A DNA stretch of 64,000 nt from Campanula takesimana (GCA_026119855.1 JAOWBW010000283.1:1116001-1180000), one strand, 5' to 3'. Shown: positions 36,089 to 48,258, numbered from the stretch's first letter. Notes: generated by a model from the sequence alone, not told the origin. Program-made: numbers and translations.

Positions 36089-36100
36089 GCTCTGATACCA
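36089..36100 (-). promoter_or_regulatory. tRNA-Met primer-binding site (Tekay)
   Basis: On the minus strand TGGTATCAGAGC begins two bases after the 5' LTR, complementary to the 3' end of initiator tRNA-Met. Confidence 0.93.
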
Positions 36101-36102
36101 AC

Positions 36103-37096
36103 TGTCGCGACCCCGACCCCGCGGGCCGGGAGCTCGCGAGCTGGACGTTGACTTAAAACAATAAAACACCAAAATACTGAAGATAAAAATTTCCTTTGAT
36201 ACCAAAAGATGATAATACACGGTTTTAGAAATCCAAATCTTAACAATATTACTAAACCACTAGTATAAGCTCCACAAGCTTACACCAAAAAACAAAATAT
36301 TAAGGTCGCCCACAACCCCCGTTCTGCCGGAAATCGGCAGAAATGACCTGGGTTCTTACCCATTCTTTCCATTCCATAACTCAACCAAAATCTAACACTT
36401 CTAACTAGCATACTAAGGTACTAAAACAACCTATAAGCCTAAAAGGATTCATATAATCACATCTAAACAACCCAAATCAAAGAATGATTCAAACATCAAA
36501 TTCTCCCAAAAATGAATAAAATGTCAATCCACTCCAAATCAAACCAAGAAGCAATATATATTAAATATAGCATCATATGAGCTTAGTATGAACATTTTAG
36601 CATAAAAAGGGGAAAGAAACTTACTTGAAATTTATGAAAGGAAATGTAATTCGAATTTTCTTGGCTACAAACGATCCTAGCGACGATCTAAACATTTTAT
36701 ATAAAATGAGTATTAAGAAAAGATGAGTAAAAGAAGACCAAAAGAAAGAAAATGAGATGGAGCATTTCTAACCTCAACAATGGAGGAGAGAGAGATGATT
36801 GAGTGTGTGTGTGTGTGTGTGTGTTTGGTGTGCAGGAGAAGAGAGGGAGGGAGTAAGTAGGATATTTAAAAGGTTACACTTAGGCCCCTCTAGACCCACC
36901 TTGAGCACATAAACCCTTCTACCCCACTTTCAAGTAAATCCCCTAATTTCACACTTAGCACAAAATCAAGCCAAATAATTATAAGCATGGAATTTATGAA
37001 ACACAAAATGCACACATAAATAATTAAATAAATAAATAAATAAATAAATAAATTTTTCCTACCAAGAAAATAGAGACGGGTTTTCGGGTCGCGACA
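36103..37096 (-). repeat. 5' LTR of the Tekay element, internally deleted
   Basis: 994 bases. Sequence near 36304 joins what are positions ~29611 and ~30678 of the other LTR, so about 1.07 kb, including all but half of one GGGCGGTCGCCC palindrome, is missing. The remainder is almost identical to the 3' LTR. Confidence 0.92.
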
Positions 37097-37224
37097 AGAT
37101 TATTTTGGATTATATTTAACAACTTATATATCTCATTTTGGGTTTTTATTAGAAATCATGTATTATGGTTCAAAAATATTCAATTTCAACCCTTGTTATT
37201 GGTATTAAATGCGATAAAATGGAT

Positions 37225-37876
37225 TGAACGACATAAACCAACTTGGTTAATGGGGACCCATAAACTCTTGGCTCATACACCGTAAGGCCCATCCACAGAG
37301 GCCCACAATCTTATATGCCGATATACATCAGGCCAACCAGGCAGCCCTTGCCTAGGCCGAGTTCAAGAGGCCCAATCCTTAGCCGGTCTCCGGGGTGAGC
37401 CGAGTGGGATTACAGGACGACATACGCCAGTAATCTTCCTTGTTCACAGGAGTCCACTTACAGAGTTTGATTACAACTCTAACAGTGAAGATCCTTATCT
37501 AAGCAAGGATATCTCATATACCAGATAACAGGACATCATCCATCCTTATCCGGAGTCTATCTCCAAGGAATGCGAGTCCTACATCAACACGGGAATCCTA
37601 GCTTCTCTAACAAGCTAGGACTTATTCACCCACGCCTACAAAAACAGGTCTTCATAACAGGAGAAGGGTAATGAACTTTTGGCTCTAAATTAGTCAATTG
37701 GTTTCTATATTTCTAATCACCCATATTCTTACTCTCACGCCAGAGGGCCTTCGCCGGTGAAGCCCCGGTGTAGTTTACGTTTGTTTCGTGTGTGTAGCTC
37801 CGGCCATCAAGAACTGTCGCTGGGATTATCCGAACCGCTAGACGAAGGCTGATCCAACCAGATTTTGGCATCATCA
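37225..37876 (+). repeat. 5' LTR of the Tat element
   Basis: 652 bases; one base longer than the 3' LTR because of a single indel. The TATA-like site reads TACAAAAA at 37638-37645, while the 3' LTR has TATAAAAA. Confidence 0.95.
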
Positions 37877-37877
37877 G

Positions 37878-37900
37878 TTTGGTTCCATTGCCAGGAATCG
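37878..37900 (+). promoter_or_regulatory. probable primer-binding site (Tat)
   Basis: TTTGGTTCCATTGCCAGGAA follows the 5' LTR by one base. It resembles the TTTGG(C/T)GCCGTTGCCGGGGA site common in Tat/Athila elements, with several changes that may weaken priming. Confidence 0.65.
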
Positions 37901-37934
37901 ATTGGTCAGTTCTTTAGCCAGATAATTCCAGACC

Positions 37935-40658
37935 ATGGCCGGAGAATTGGTTGACGGGCAAGAAGGCAGCCCTTCAAAAGAAACTGCAAGAGATGCACCG
38001 CCCCCCGAAAACACGAACGCTGTTGCACAAAATCAGAGGTTCCCACCTACAGCACCTGCACAAGGGGGAGGAATGCATACCCGTTCAAAGGGGCCGGGCC
38101 CCAATGTTGTTAACCAATATGGGCGGCGCCGACGGACAGGATCCCGAAACAATGGAGCAGGACCATCACAGCCGCTGCCATTGGACAAGAGAACATTGCT
38201 TCAACAGAATGTTCAAACACTCCAACAGCTGGCCGACGCACAGCGGGCTCTGTTAGAACTTGACCCCGAAAACTCCTTGGCTAACCTGCTCCAGCCGTCT
38301 GGAATGAGGAGGACAAATCTGGATGACAGAGCAAGCAGAAGGGAGCCCCTACAAAATCGTAGACGGGATGTGCCCCCCAGAAGCCGTGCAAGTCGCCAAG
38401 ACGGACGGCTAGGAAGACTCAATATCGATGGGGACCTGAGAGACCACATTAATCGCCGCCGGGGAGAACAAGAAGATGAATCCCCAGGAGTGGAAATTGT
38501 AGAGGAAAGACGTCGTGGGGACGCCCGACGTCATTCACCTCCCAGGCAGGATCCACCAAGGCGCACACCACCCCAGCAGGATCCACCCCGGCACACTCCA
38601 CCTCGCCGTACTCCCTCAAGGCATCGTCTCGAACAAAACCAAGGTGAAAGGAGACGCCGAGACCGGAGCATAGTCAGTTCCAGTCACACCTCGGCATTCA
38701 GCACAAGGGACATTGTCGACCTTAGAGAAAGGCTCGACAACATTGAGGTGATGAATCAGGGGCACATGAGACCCAATAATGACTACGATGCTATGCGCCC
38801 TTTCGCGCAGAGGATTAAGGATGCACCACCTAATCCACAGTTAAAGCTTCCACACCTAGACAAATACTCCGGCAACGCCGATGCTTTGGATCACGTCCAA
38901 GCCTTTGAGGCCACCATGGCCCTAGTGTCAAATCAGGACGACGTACTGTGCAAGGCCTTTGCAAGCACTTTAACAAAGGCATCTCGGTCCTGGTTCATGG
39001 ACCTTGAGAAAAACAGCATCAATTCCTTTGCCAAGTTGAAATCACAATTTTTGGAGTATTTTGCTACCGCTGGGGCGAGGAAGAAAAGATTGTCTGACCT
39101 AGCCAACATGGTCCAGAGCAAAAACGAGTCGACCCTAAGCTTCTACAACCAGTTTAGGGACCTTGCCGACTCAATAGAAGAACGCCTGACTGACAGGGAG
39201 ATCATTGTATGCTTCACGAATGGTCACAGGTCAGAGCAGTTAACTTATGAACTGTCGGTCAGAGAGCCCCTCACAAAAGCCGACTTGTACCACGTTGCTT
39301 ATGCCACGGCCATCGCCGAGGAGAAGAAAAAGACGTTATATGGTCATAAGGAACGGGACCGAGATCATGACAAGTCGCATAACGGGAACTCGTCCCAGGG
39401 GAACAACGGGGGAAACGGCAAAGGCAAGAACAGGACCAGAGGGACCGAGACATTCACCACATTCAATAAGACGATCTCTGAGATCATGAATCTGGTGGAT
39501 ATCCCAAACCCCAAGCCTCTAAAAGACAACCCGAAGTACCCGAGGGATACCACAAAGTATTGCTCCTATCACAGAGATAACGACCACGACACCGAGAACT
39601 GTTTTGCTCTGAAGAAGATTCTGCAGAAATGGGCCGATCAAGGCAAGCTCAATCAGTTCATGGCCAAGGACAATAAACGCCCAAGGGAAGAAGACAAAAA
39701 CAATGACCAGGTAGACAGGCCACCTCGGGCCAGGTTGATAGGCGTGATCAGAGAGGAAATTCCATCAAACAAGAAACTCAAGGAGCAGATTTACGAGCTA
39801 AGTAAAGTCTTCCACATCCCTCCTTGGATCCATGAGAGGGAGGAAGTGATTAGTTTTTCTCCAAATGAGTTAGCGGGAAACCGTGCGATGAGAGAACAAC
39901 CATTGGTCATCACAGGCCGCATTGATAATTGCGAGTCAGACAGGCTCCTCATAGACTCCGGAGCGGCCAAGGATGTGCTATACTATCGCACTTTTAAAGA
40001 GATGGAACTTCCTGATACAATGCTGACCCCATATAATGGAAGGCTAGAAGGGTTCACTAATCATAAGGCCGATGCCAAAGGAACCGTCGACTTACTCTTG
40101 GAAGTCGGCACTCATCCCTACAAAACCTCGGCCACGGTCACCTTCATAGTTATGGATCTGGACAGTGATTACCATGCTATCCTAGGTGCACCCAGTCAAG
40201 GAAAGTTGGGTCTGGTTGCCTCCCTCCCCCACCAAAGGGTGAAGTTCCCCACCCCGGCTGGAATTGGGTGCATCTCAGGCTCGCCTAGAGATTTTTTGGA
40301 ACATGTGATGAAGTCCAGGAAAGCAAAGGCCAAGATGGAGATTGATACTCCAGATAAAAGAATCACGGTTTCAAAATCAACCACGGTTACAACCTCGACG
40401 CCACATATCGGTGTTATATTGGCGGCTGTTGACAATGAACCTGAAGAGTGGGTTATTCTTGACAACGACGTCCCAACTAAGGCCGAGGTTACTTATGGCT
40501 TAGACGGCTTCGGCTGCATCTCGATGAACACAGCTTCGGACGAGCCGAGTAACTTGGCTCTCGCCATCGTCCCAAGCTCGAGGGCCACACAGCCGACTGA
40601 CATGGAAACCGGGATCGAGAAACTGTTAGACATAGAAAACCTAAGTTTGGAAGGGTAG
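37935..40658 (+). CDS. Tat gag-protease polyprotein
   Basis: 907 aa starting MAGELVDGQEG. The N-terminal third is disordered and rich in Arg/Pro, with a short run of RRTPPQQDPPRHTPP-like repeats (about residues 205-235). A Retrotrans_gag domain follows (about 300-470; LPHLDKYSGNADALDHVQAF). A knuckle-like CSYHRDNDHDTENC lies near residue 550. The protease carries LLIDSGAAKDVLYYR (DSGA, about residue 675) and an HAILGAP motif. It ends at TAG 40656-40658. The next open frame, with RT, is in phase, so either this stop is natural (readthrough or splicing between gag-pro and pol) or it is a point mutation. The frame is otherwise intact. Confidence 0.9.
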   Translation: MAGELVDGQEGSPSKETARDAPPPENTNAVAQNQRFPPTAPAQGGGMHTRSKGPGPNVVNQYGRRRRTGSRNNGAGPSQPLPLDKRTLLQQNVQTLQQLADAQRALLELDPENSLANLLQPSGMRRTNLDDRASRREPLQNRRRDVPPRSRASRQDGRLGRLNIDGDLRDHINRRRGEQEDESPGVEIVEERRRGDARRHSPPRQDPPRRTPPQQDPPRHTPPRRTPSRHRLEQNQGERRRRDRSIVSSSHTSAFSTRDIVDLRERLDNIEVMNQGHMRPNNDYDAMRPFAQRIKDAPPNPQLKLPHLDKYSGNADALDHVQAFEATMALVSNQDDVLCKAFASTLTKASRSWFMDLEKNSINSFAKLKSQFLEYFATAGARKKRLSDLANMVQSKNESTLSFYNQFRDLADSIEERLTDREIIVCFTNGHRSEQLTYELSVREPLTKADLYHVAYATAIAEEKKKTLYGHKERDRDHDKSHNGNSSQGNNGGNGKGKNRTRGTETFTTFNKTISEIMNLVDIPNPKPLKDNPKYPRDTTKYCSYHRDNDHDTENCFALKKILQKWADQGKLNQFMAKDNKRPREEDKNNDQVDRPPRARLIGVIREEIPSNKKLKEQIYELSKVFHIPPWIHEREEVISFSPNELAGNRAMREQPLVITGRIDNCESDRLLIDSGAAKDVLYYRTFKEMELPDTMLTPYNGRLEGFTNHKADAKGTVDLLLEVGTHPYKTSATVTFIVMDLDSDYHAILGAPSQGKLGLVASLPHQRVKFPTPAGIGCISGSPRDFLEHVMKSRKAKAKMEIDTPDKRITVSKSTTVTTSTPHIGVILAAVDNEPEEWVILDNDVPTKAEVTYGLDGFGCISMNTASDEPSNLALAIVPSSRATQPTDMETGIEKLLDIENLSLEG

Positions 40659-43600
40659 GACAAGGAGAAGGTCAAGCAGATCATTATCGAGACCCTAGAG
40701 TTCAGAGACGGCCCCGAACTTAAACCTGTGGATCAGTTAGACGAGGTCGTCATCAACCCAGACTATCCAGATCAGAAAATCAAGATTGAGAAGCAACTCT
40801 CCCAACAAGAACGAGAAGAGCTCATCTCCCTACTCCAAAACAACTTGGACGTATTTTCATGGAAAGTAGATGACATGGTGGGAGTAAAGGAAGTCGTCGC
40901 TCTCCACAAACTGGAAGTCGACAAGTTCTTCAAACCGGTCAAACAGACGAGACGAGTCTTCTCTACCGACAAGGAAAAAGAAATTGGGACCGAGGTTGAC
41001 AAACTCCTCAAAGCCGGCATCATAAGAGAAGCAACATACCCCGAGTGGCTTGCCAACGTCGTCATGGTAAAGAAACACAATGGCAAGTGGAGGATGTGCA
41101 TGGACTTTACGGACCTGAACAAGGCCTGTCCCAAAGATAGCTATCCCCTCCCCAGGATTGACAAGCTCGTAGACTCTATTGCCGGCCATCAAACCCTCAG
41201 TTTCTTGGACGCCTACTCCGGCTATCACCAAGTAAAAATGGCCGAGGACGACATAGAGAGGACGGCTTTTCAAGCTGCAGGCGGCATATACTGCTACGTC
41301 ATGATGCCTTTCGGCCTAAAGAATGCAGGAGCCACGTATCAGAGGATGGTGAACAAGGTATTCAAATCTCAGATAGGCCGGAATATGGAGGCCTACATTG
41401 ATGACATGGTGATCAAGACCAAAATCGGCAGCCATGTACCAGATCTGAAAGAGACCATTGACAACTTGAAAGCTAACGATATGAAGCTCAACCCTAGGAA
41501 GTGCGTCTTCGGGGTTACCACGGGCAAGTTTCTAGGTTTCATGGTTTCTCAGCGAGGCATCGAGGCTAATCCAGAAAAGATCCAAGCCTTGATTGACATG
41601 AGGGAGCCGATTTGTATCAAAGAGGTTCAAAGGTTGAACGGGAGAGTAGCGGCACTCGGTAGGTTTATCGTCAAATCGGCAGAAAAATCCCTCCCCTTTT
41701 TCAAAGCCTTGAAGGGAACGAAGGATTTTGCTTGGACGCCTGAGTGCTCGACCTCGTTCCAGCAACTGAAAGACTACCTCGGCACTCCACCTCTACTCAG
41801 CAGCCCGGTTATGGGAGAGACATTGTACGTCTTCTTAGCAGCGACCGACCGAGCCGTAGCAGCTGTACTCGTTAGAGAAGAAGGCAGCATCCAGAAGCCG
41901 GTCTACTACGTCAGCAAGGCACTGTCAGACACCGAGAGCAGGTACTTCAATGCCGAGAAAATTTCTTATGCCTTGGTAATTGCGGCCAGAAAACTACGAG
42001 CCTACTTCTCGGCTCATCCAATCACGGTCTACATCGACGCTCCTCTTAGAAAAATACTTCACAAGATGGACAGCTCAGGACTCCTACTTAACTGGTCAAT
42101 CGAACTGACCGAATTCGACATAACCTACAAGCCGAGGAAGACTCTTCTGGCCCAACCTCTTGCCGACTTCTTGGTCGAGACCGCCTTCACAAGTGAACAT
42201 ACGCAGACCACCCGAAAGAGGAAGTTCCTTATGGATAGAGAGCCCTTGGAAGAGTTACCTCCCAACTGTTGGGTCCTATACACCGACGGGTCAACTACCC
42301 AAGGTAGAAGCGGTGCCGGAGTCTACTTGACTAGCCCTGCCGGCGAGCAGGTTGCACGTGATTTTATCAGGTTCAAGTTCCCTGCCTCAAATAATCAAGC
42401 TGAATATGAAGCCCTAATCCTGGGACTAGAAAGAGTCAAGTTCTTTGGTGCAACGATACTGGTAGCATACAGCGACTCCCAACTGGTGGTGAATCAAGTT
42501 AAAGGGGAATACAACACCGAAAATCACATGCTGACCAAGTACAAAGATCTCGTCCTAAACCTGACCAAGAACTTTTAGTTCTGGGATATACGGCAAGTTG
42601 GTAGAGAATACAACCTGGAAGCCGACCTGCTTTCAAAGATGGCAACAGCTGAAGACTTGGATCCCCTAATCATTTATGCCGACCAGCCTGCTTATGAAAG
42701 ACTGGAGATCTTGCTCCTGGATGACGAGGAAAGGACATGGATTGACAACTACAAAGACTACTTGGAGAAGGGAAAGCTTCCTGAAGACGAGTTAGAGGCC
42801 AAGTCGATCAAAAAGAAGACGGCAAGATACATAGTCTGGAATGGCATCCTGTACAAAAGGTCATTCTCCAGACCTCTCCTTAGATGTGTTGCGCCAAAAA
42901 GCACCGAGAAACTCCTCGCCGAAGTACATGGGGGAGTTTGTGGGGGACACCCGGGGGCCAGAGCCCTTGCCGACAAGATCATCACACTTGGCTACTATTG
43001 GCCAAATATAAGGGAGGATGCCCAAGCCTATGTAAACAAGTGTGACAAATGTCAACGTTACTCCGACTTACCCAAAGTACCTGCCATAGAGCAAAGCTTG
43101 GTCATACCGACATGGCCAGTCGACATATGGGGAGTCGACATCATTGGACCGTTCCCATTAGGCAAAGGGAGCAACAAATATGTAATTGTGGCAGTCGATT
43201 ACTTCAACAAGTGGGTAGAGGCGAAACCACTAGCAAAGATCACTGAAGAGAACGCCATCAACTTTATCCATGATTACATATGGTGTCGGTTTGGCGTGCC
43301 CCACACTATAGTGACAGACAATGGCCTACAACTCTCTAATGCTTTCACCGAGGAGATGAATAGGTTGGGAGTCAAGCACAAGAAGTCGTCAGTCAGCCAC
43401 CCTCAAGGCAATGGACAAGCCGAGGCCGCCAACAAACTTGTCTTACGAGCACTCACCAAGAACTTAGAAGGCAGTCAAGGAAAGTGGCTGGACGAACTCC
43501 CCTAGCTTTATGGGCCGTCCGTACAACCACTCGGGGGCCAACTGGGGAGACACCCTTTGCTATGACTTACGGTTCAGAAGCAATGGCACCAGCCGAGATG

Positions 43601-43969
43601 GCCTTGCTGACTTTCAGAGTAACCAACTATGACGAGGTCGTTAATGAATACAACCGACTACTGGACCTAGACCTAGTCGACGAAAAAAGGCTACCTGCCC
43701 AACTCAGAATGATCAATTACAAGCAAAGAACCAAGGCCTACCATGACAACAAAGTGAAAAGGAGACCCTTTGAAGTCGCTGACTGGGTACTCAGAAAAAT
43801 TGAGTCGACACACTTAAAGGCACAAAAGAATATGCTCTCGCCAAACTGGGAAGGCCCTTACATCATCACCCACATTATACGGGAAGGGACCTACATGCTC
43901 AAAACTCCGGAAGGAAAAGAGCTTAAACACCCATGGCATTCCGAGCACTTGAGAAAGTACTATCAGTAG
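40659..43969 (+). pseudogene. Tat pol: RT-RNase H-aRNase H-integrase, broken
   Basis: In phase with gag. RT shows PRIDKLVDSIAGHQTLSFLD and AYIDDMVIKTK (YIDD, ~41391-41423). A gypsy RNase H follows (to ~42180), then an extra RNase H of archaeal type with all three acidic sites in LYTDGSTTQG, NQAEYEALILGL and YSDSQLVVNQ (42270-42510). Integrase has HHCC zinc residues (CDKCQRY), WGVDIIGPFP, TDNGLQLS and HPQGNGQAEAANK. Breaks: TAG at 42576-42578 and a one-base frameshift near 43495-43505, after which the frame 43484-43969 gives the integrase C-terminus (LSPNWEGPYIITHII). It therefore needs help to move. Confidence 0.93.
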
Positions 43970-44143
43970 CACCTCGGTTAGCTATTTATTCTTTTTATCA
44001 GATTTTCGGTCTTAGATTCTATAGTTGATATCTAGTTGTTTCTTAGTTTGATTTCATCGATAAAATTTCCTTTATTTTATTTACATCAAGCTTTGATTAT
44101 AGTACATAACACGATCTTAGCGTTATTTACAATGCCGAGATCA

Positions 44144-44270
44144 CCTAACGAAGTCGATGAGCACACTTAAAGCATGACTTCTAAAGCCTAGTTTCATTAA
44201 CTAGCACCCTAACGAAGTTGACGAGCACACTTATGCATAACTTCTAAAGCCTAGTTCTAACAACTAGCAC
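44144..44270 (+). repeat. two ~63-bp tandem repeats (Tat 3' region)
   Basis: Units CCTAACGAAGTCGATGAGC... at 44144-44207 and CCTAACGAAGTTGACGAGC... at 44208-44270 differ at several positions. Confidence 0.85.
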
Positions 44271-44540
44271 ATAAGACGACTTGAGCTGGTCCTAACGGTT
44301 AGACTCAAATTTGGATAGTAAACTCCCGACGATTTGAAACTAATCTCGAATGCTAGTTCTCTCGCGTATCAAAACCGAGCACTACATGTTCGTCAGAGCT
44401 CAACGGTAGACCACCTCGGCCTGAACATATAAGCCTATGTTGGCTTTCCGATCCCGGCTCATTACGGTCCAGCCCCAAAGAGGCATGACGGACTAAACAA
44501 TGACGAGATCATAGACATAAACGTCACGACTCAAGACATT

Positions 44541-44896
44541 CAAAACCTAATTCTGTCGGTTAGTACTCTCAAATTTGGGTTAAGATTAATACATCTAGTT
44601 CCCACGACAATTTGAGACTAACCACGAATTAGTTCTTACGAACCGAGCTCCTAACGCTCGTCACGGCCATAACGGTGAACGACCACGGCCTACGAACGTA
44701 GCCTAACTCGGCTACAATCAAAACCTATTTCTGTCGGCTAGCGCTCTCAAATTTGGGCTAAGATTAATACATCTAGTTCCCACGACAATTTGAGACTAAC
44801 CGCGGTTTAGTTCTTACAAACCGAGCTCCTAACGCTCGTCGCGGCCCATAATGGTGATCTACCACGGCTGGCAGCATAACCTAAACCAGCTGGCAT
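44541..44896 (+). repeat. two ~178-bp tandem repeats (Tat 3' region)
   Basis: Units start CAAAACCTAATTCTGTCGG (44541) and CAAAACCTATTTCTGTCGG (44719). They share most of their length, including ATTAATACATCTAGTTCCC and GAGCTCCTAACGCTCGTC. Confidence 0.88.
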
Positions 44897-45138
44897 GTCT
44901 CGTCACTTCAGACTAATAACATCTCAAACCGAGATAAAGTAATATCAACAGAACGAGATAACACTTGCGCAACGAGCTATGGAAACGGGATAAACACCTC
45001 AAACCGAGGTATACAAACCCATATAGATAACAAGTGTTTAGACTCCCCCAAGCACTCTGGGCCGAGTCACTTAAATACTTAAGACAAAAAAAATATTGAT
45101 TTAGCCTACCCAGCTTATAAGGACATTTCAAAGTTTAA

Positions 45139-47975
45139 CTAATCAATACCAGCATCGACTTCCTCCTCAACTTGGGCAATCAGATCATCAAGATTCCCTT
45201 CCTCAACTGGCGGAGGTACCCACGGGGAGTTACCCTCTTTCCGATCTCGGCTATGAATCACCCTCAGGCCCTTGTCAGAATACGGAATCAAGGAGTGGGC
45301 AGCCCGAGCTTCAACACCGTAAGCATCCTGGTTGTAGAGGCGTGCAAGCTTGTCGAGAGTTATATCAACTTCGGGGTCTATCCAGAGAAGGCGAGACAGT
45401 TTTGACCAAACATCATTGTAAGTAGTGCCGACTTCATCTTGAATGGCCGCCTTCATTGCCGCACCCTTCTTGAAAGCCTCCACCGCCCGCATCTCCCGAC
45501 TCGGAATGCTCTCCTCCAGTTGGACCAGCCTCTCCTCCGCAACATTTTTCTCTAACACGAGGCCCTCCGCTCGTTGACGCTCTTTCTCCAAATCGGCCCT
45601 CTCCACAGCAGTCTCCTCCTTGGCTGTTCTCATCACCGTCTCGGCGTGACGAACCGTCTCATTAGCCTCCGCCGATATGTCTGCTGCCTTCTTTAACTCT
45701 GCTTCAAATGAGGCCTTCTCCTTCTCAAGGGCTTCCACTTTGGCCTTCAGCTCAACATTAGAGGCACGAAGAGGCTCGACCTCATCCTCACACTTCCTAG
45801 CGTTGCTTATGGCAAGCTGCATCAACGCATATTCATGCTGGGCTATGGAGGCAAGCTACAAAGAAAAGATAGACGTCAAAAGCAGGACATTTACGGTCAC
45901 AACAAATAATGAAATACCAAGTACCTCACTGATAAGTAGGCCCTTGCGGTTCCGAAGCTGGGTGGAGGTCAGTCTGGTCTCCACTAACCTTTGAATAGTC
46001 CTTTGATTCATGGCCCTTTTTATGACGGCCGCGCCGAGTTTGAGGGCAGGACCGGAGCGAATAGAATCATCAATATCCGGTATTATCACTACATTGCCAA
46101 GAGCATGAGCCAGATCATTGATCTCGACCTCAGTAGGACCCGAAGCCGAAGCTGAGCCACGAGTTGAAGGAGTTCTCTTAGACGGGGGCTCTAAATCATC
46201 CTCACCTTCTGCTCTCGGCCTCTTATCCCGACGACCCGCCTGGTCGATTTCCTCCTCAACATGTTGACTTTGACTATGATCCTGTAACGGATCAATATTC
46301 TCCATCCCGGTTTCCTTTTCAAGAATCTCGACCTCCACCTCTTCTCCTCCGGCTCCAACTTGGATGACAGGGGGACCCGTGGGAATGTTGGCGACTCCTA
46401 GGGCCTGCAGTGCCTCCTGCCTGGATGTCATGTCGCCATGACGCTTTTCAATACCCCGGGTACGCGATAATTGTTTTTTCCTCCTCTCCGCCATGGCGGG
46501 GTCGAGCTCCTCTTCGTCGATAATCTGGACATCCTCCATGGAAAGATCTGCACGAGAAGAGAAAGTTAAAAGGACGCCTGGAAACAATCAGGGAAAACAG
46601 AAAAATACAAGCACGGAAAGGAAATTACATCCTATGATATCTTTGGCCTTGAGACACTTGTCGGCCTCGGTCTTTCACACAAGGCAGTCAGAATAAAATA
46701 CGAGATCTGGGTGAATAACCTAATCCGGGAGTCGATAACCCCTTTCCACCACAACTCTCGGCTTAACACCACCAATCGGCCCCCTCATCAAACCGACCTG
46801 TACATGGAATCTGAAATCGGCCTCGGCCCGGGACCAATCCAGTGTAGCAGAAGCATCAAACAGCTCCAACTTTTTATCATGACAGCGCTCCAATCTGGAC
46901 GATGAACCACCTTAGGCTTGACAGGATCTCGGTCAGGGGCCTAAGAATTCCCAACCCTGACGGCTCTCCACTTTGATCACATGCCTATTCCACCCCGTCA
47001 CCTTATTCACGACACTAGAGATGGGAACCATGAGCTTGGGTTTGTTGGGGATCAGACTTGATGGTAATAGTTCTGGTAGAGGAATTATAGGACGATTGGA
47101 AGAAGTGGAAAAAAGCGGACATGCACGGTTCGAAGCCGAGACCTCGACAAAGAATTATGAAGCCGGTAAGATACCTGACCGCGTTTGCACCCAGATGGGC
47201 CGGCACAATGTTCCATCCCTCAAGAAATTCATTAATGAAGGGATCAAGGGGGAGCCGGAGCCCAAGCTGAAACTGTTTGTAGAAAAAAGGGAGGAGGGCA
47301 TCGTCATAATAAAATTGCTTAATCTCGGCATCAGAAGAGAAGGGTCAGGCTTTGCTGTAGAACAATTTGAACTCTCGTCTATCTATCCCAAAATTCTCAT
47401 AAAGGTCCCTAATCATAGCATCCCCACCAATAGGATGCCTGGGCCGATTTGATCCAGAAGGACCAGCCCCATCCCGACCTCCCCTAGAAGTCACAGCTTC
47501 ATCTTCAAACCGATCAACTATCCTCCCAGAAGCACCTTCCTCAGCCATACCTGCAGCAACCAAGGGGTTAGAATCATCCCGTGACAAGGACGAGGTGACC
47601 TTCCCCCTCGGTTCAACTACTGGGGCCAAGGAAGGACCCTTAAAACGAGATCGAAAGGCCGATTTATCTTTAACATAATGAAGAAAAATGTGGTTTATAA
47701 CGGCGTCAAGGGTATTAAGGAGTACGACGCCATCAGCACAACCTGGGAGGGCCTTAGGGGCAAACAGACCTGAAGGATACCTCAAATCGTCCCTAGGGGT
47801 CTTATTCAAAAACAACAAGTCACTTACAGCCATTAGAGACAACATTTTCTAAATTCCTTCTGACAACATATAAATCCTATTATTCCGCTCGTAGAAACCA
47901 AACATGGCATCGGGATCAAGGTGTGGGGTACCGAGCATATCAGGAGGAATGGCTAGATTTTTTCTAAAACCTACT
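45139..47975 (-). pseudogene. antisense spliced gene of the Tat element (gypsy-type transposon domain + coiled coil)
   Basis: It lies opposite to gag-pol. A first part (~47975-46629) has the look of the plant 'putative gypsy type transposon' domain (PF04195-like): LAIPPDML, MFGFYERNNRIYML, LRLPLDPF, then VPAHLGANAVRYLTGF and FEPCMSAFFHFF. It is crossed by several stops or frameshifts (TAG ~47851, TGA ~47344). Two good introns follow: 46628-46548 (GT...CTCGTGCAG) and 45924-45856 (GTACTTGG...TTTCTTTGTAG), the latter in phase 0. Exon 46547-45925 is acidic with a basic patch (KRPRAEG); exon 45855-45139 is a long Glu/Lys/Ala coiled coil (ASNVELKAKVEALEKEK). Antisense ORFs of this kind are known in Tat elements; their function is unknown. 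Confidence 0.75.
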
Positions 47976-48258
47976 CACACAGATTCGAAAAATCAAGCAC
48001 TAAAAATAGGAACTTCAAAGCCCTAGAACCTCAACAAATGGCAGAAAAAGAGAAAAAAGACGAGAAAGTCAGAACAGTACCTTTGTCGGAAATGTGATCG
48101 GAGAAAAAGGATTAGCCGACGGAGTAAATGAAGATGATCGGAGCGGAACAGAGAATTTTGCAATGGGAATCGATGACTTTGAAGACTCGCCGGAAATGGG
48201 GACACTGTTTCTCTATTGGAAATTTGAAAATGTGAAATTCCGAGGGTTTTTGGGTGTG

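Larger units (their letters stand above)
29409..37096 (-). mobile_element. Ty3/gypsy chromovirus (Tekay/Del type)
   Basis: A 7.7-kb element lies on the minus strand with LTRs at 36103-37096 (5') and 29409-31465 (3'), both starting TGTCGCGACCC and ending GGGTCGCGACA. The primer site TGGTATCAGAGC, two bases from the 5' LTR, matches initiator tRNA-Met. Order: gag, protease, RT, RNase H, integrase, chromodomain-like tail, as in the Tekay/Del clade. The flanks GGATT (29404-29408) and AGATT (37097-37101) are a 5-bp duplication with one mismatch. Stops and a frameshift make it non-autonomous. Confidence 0.93.
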
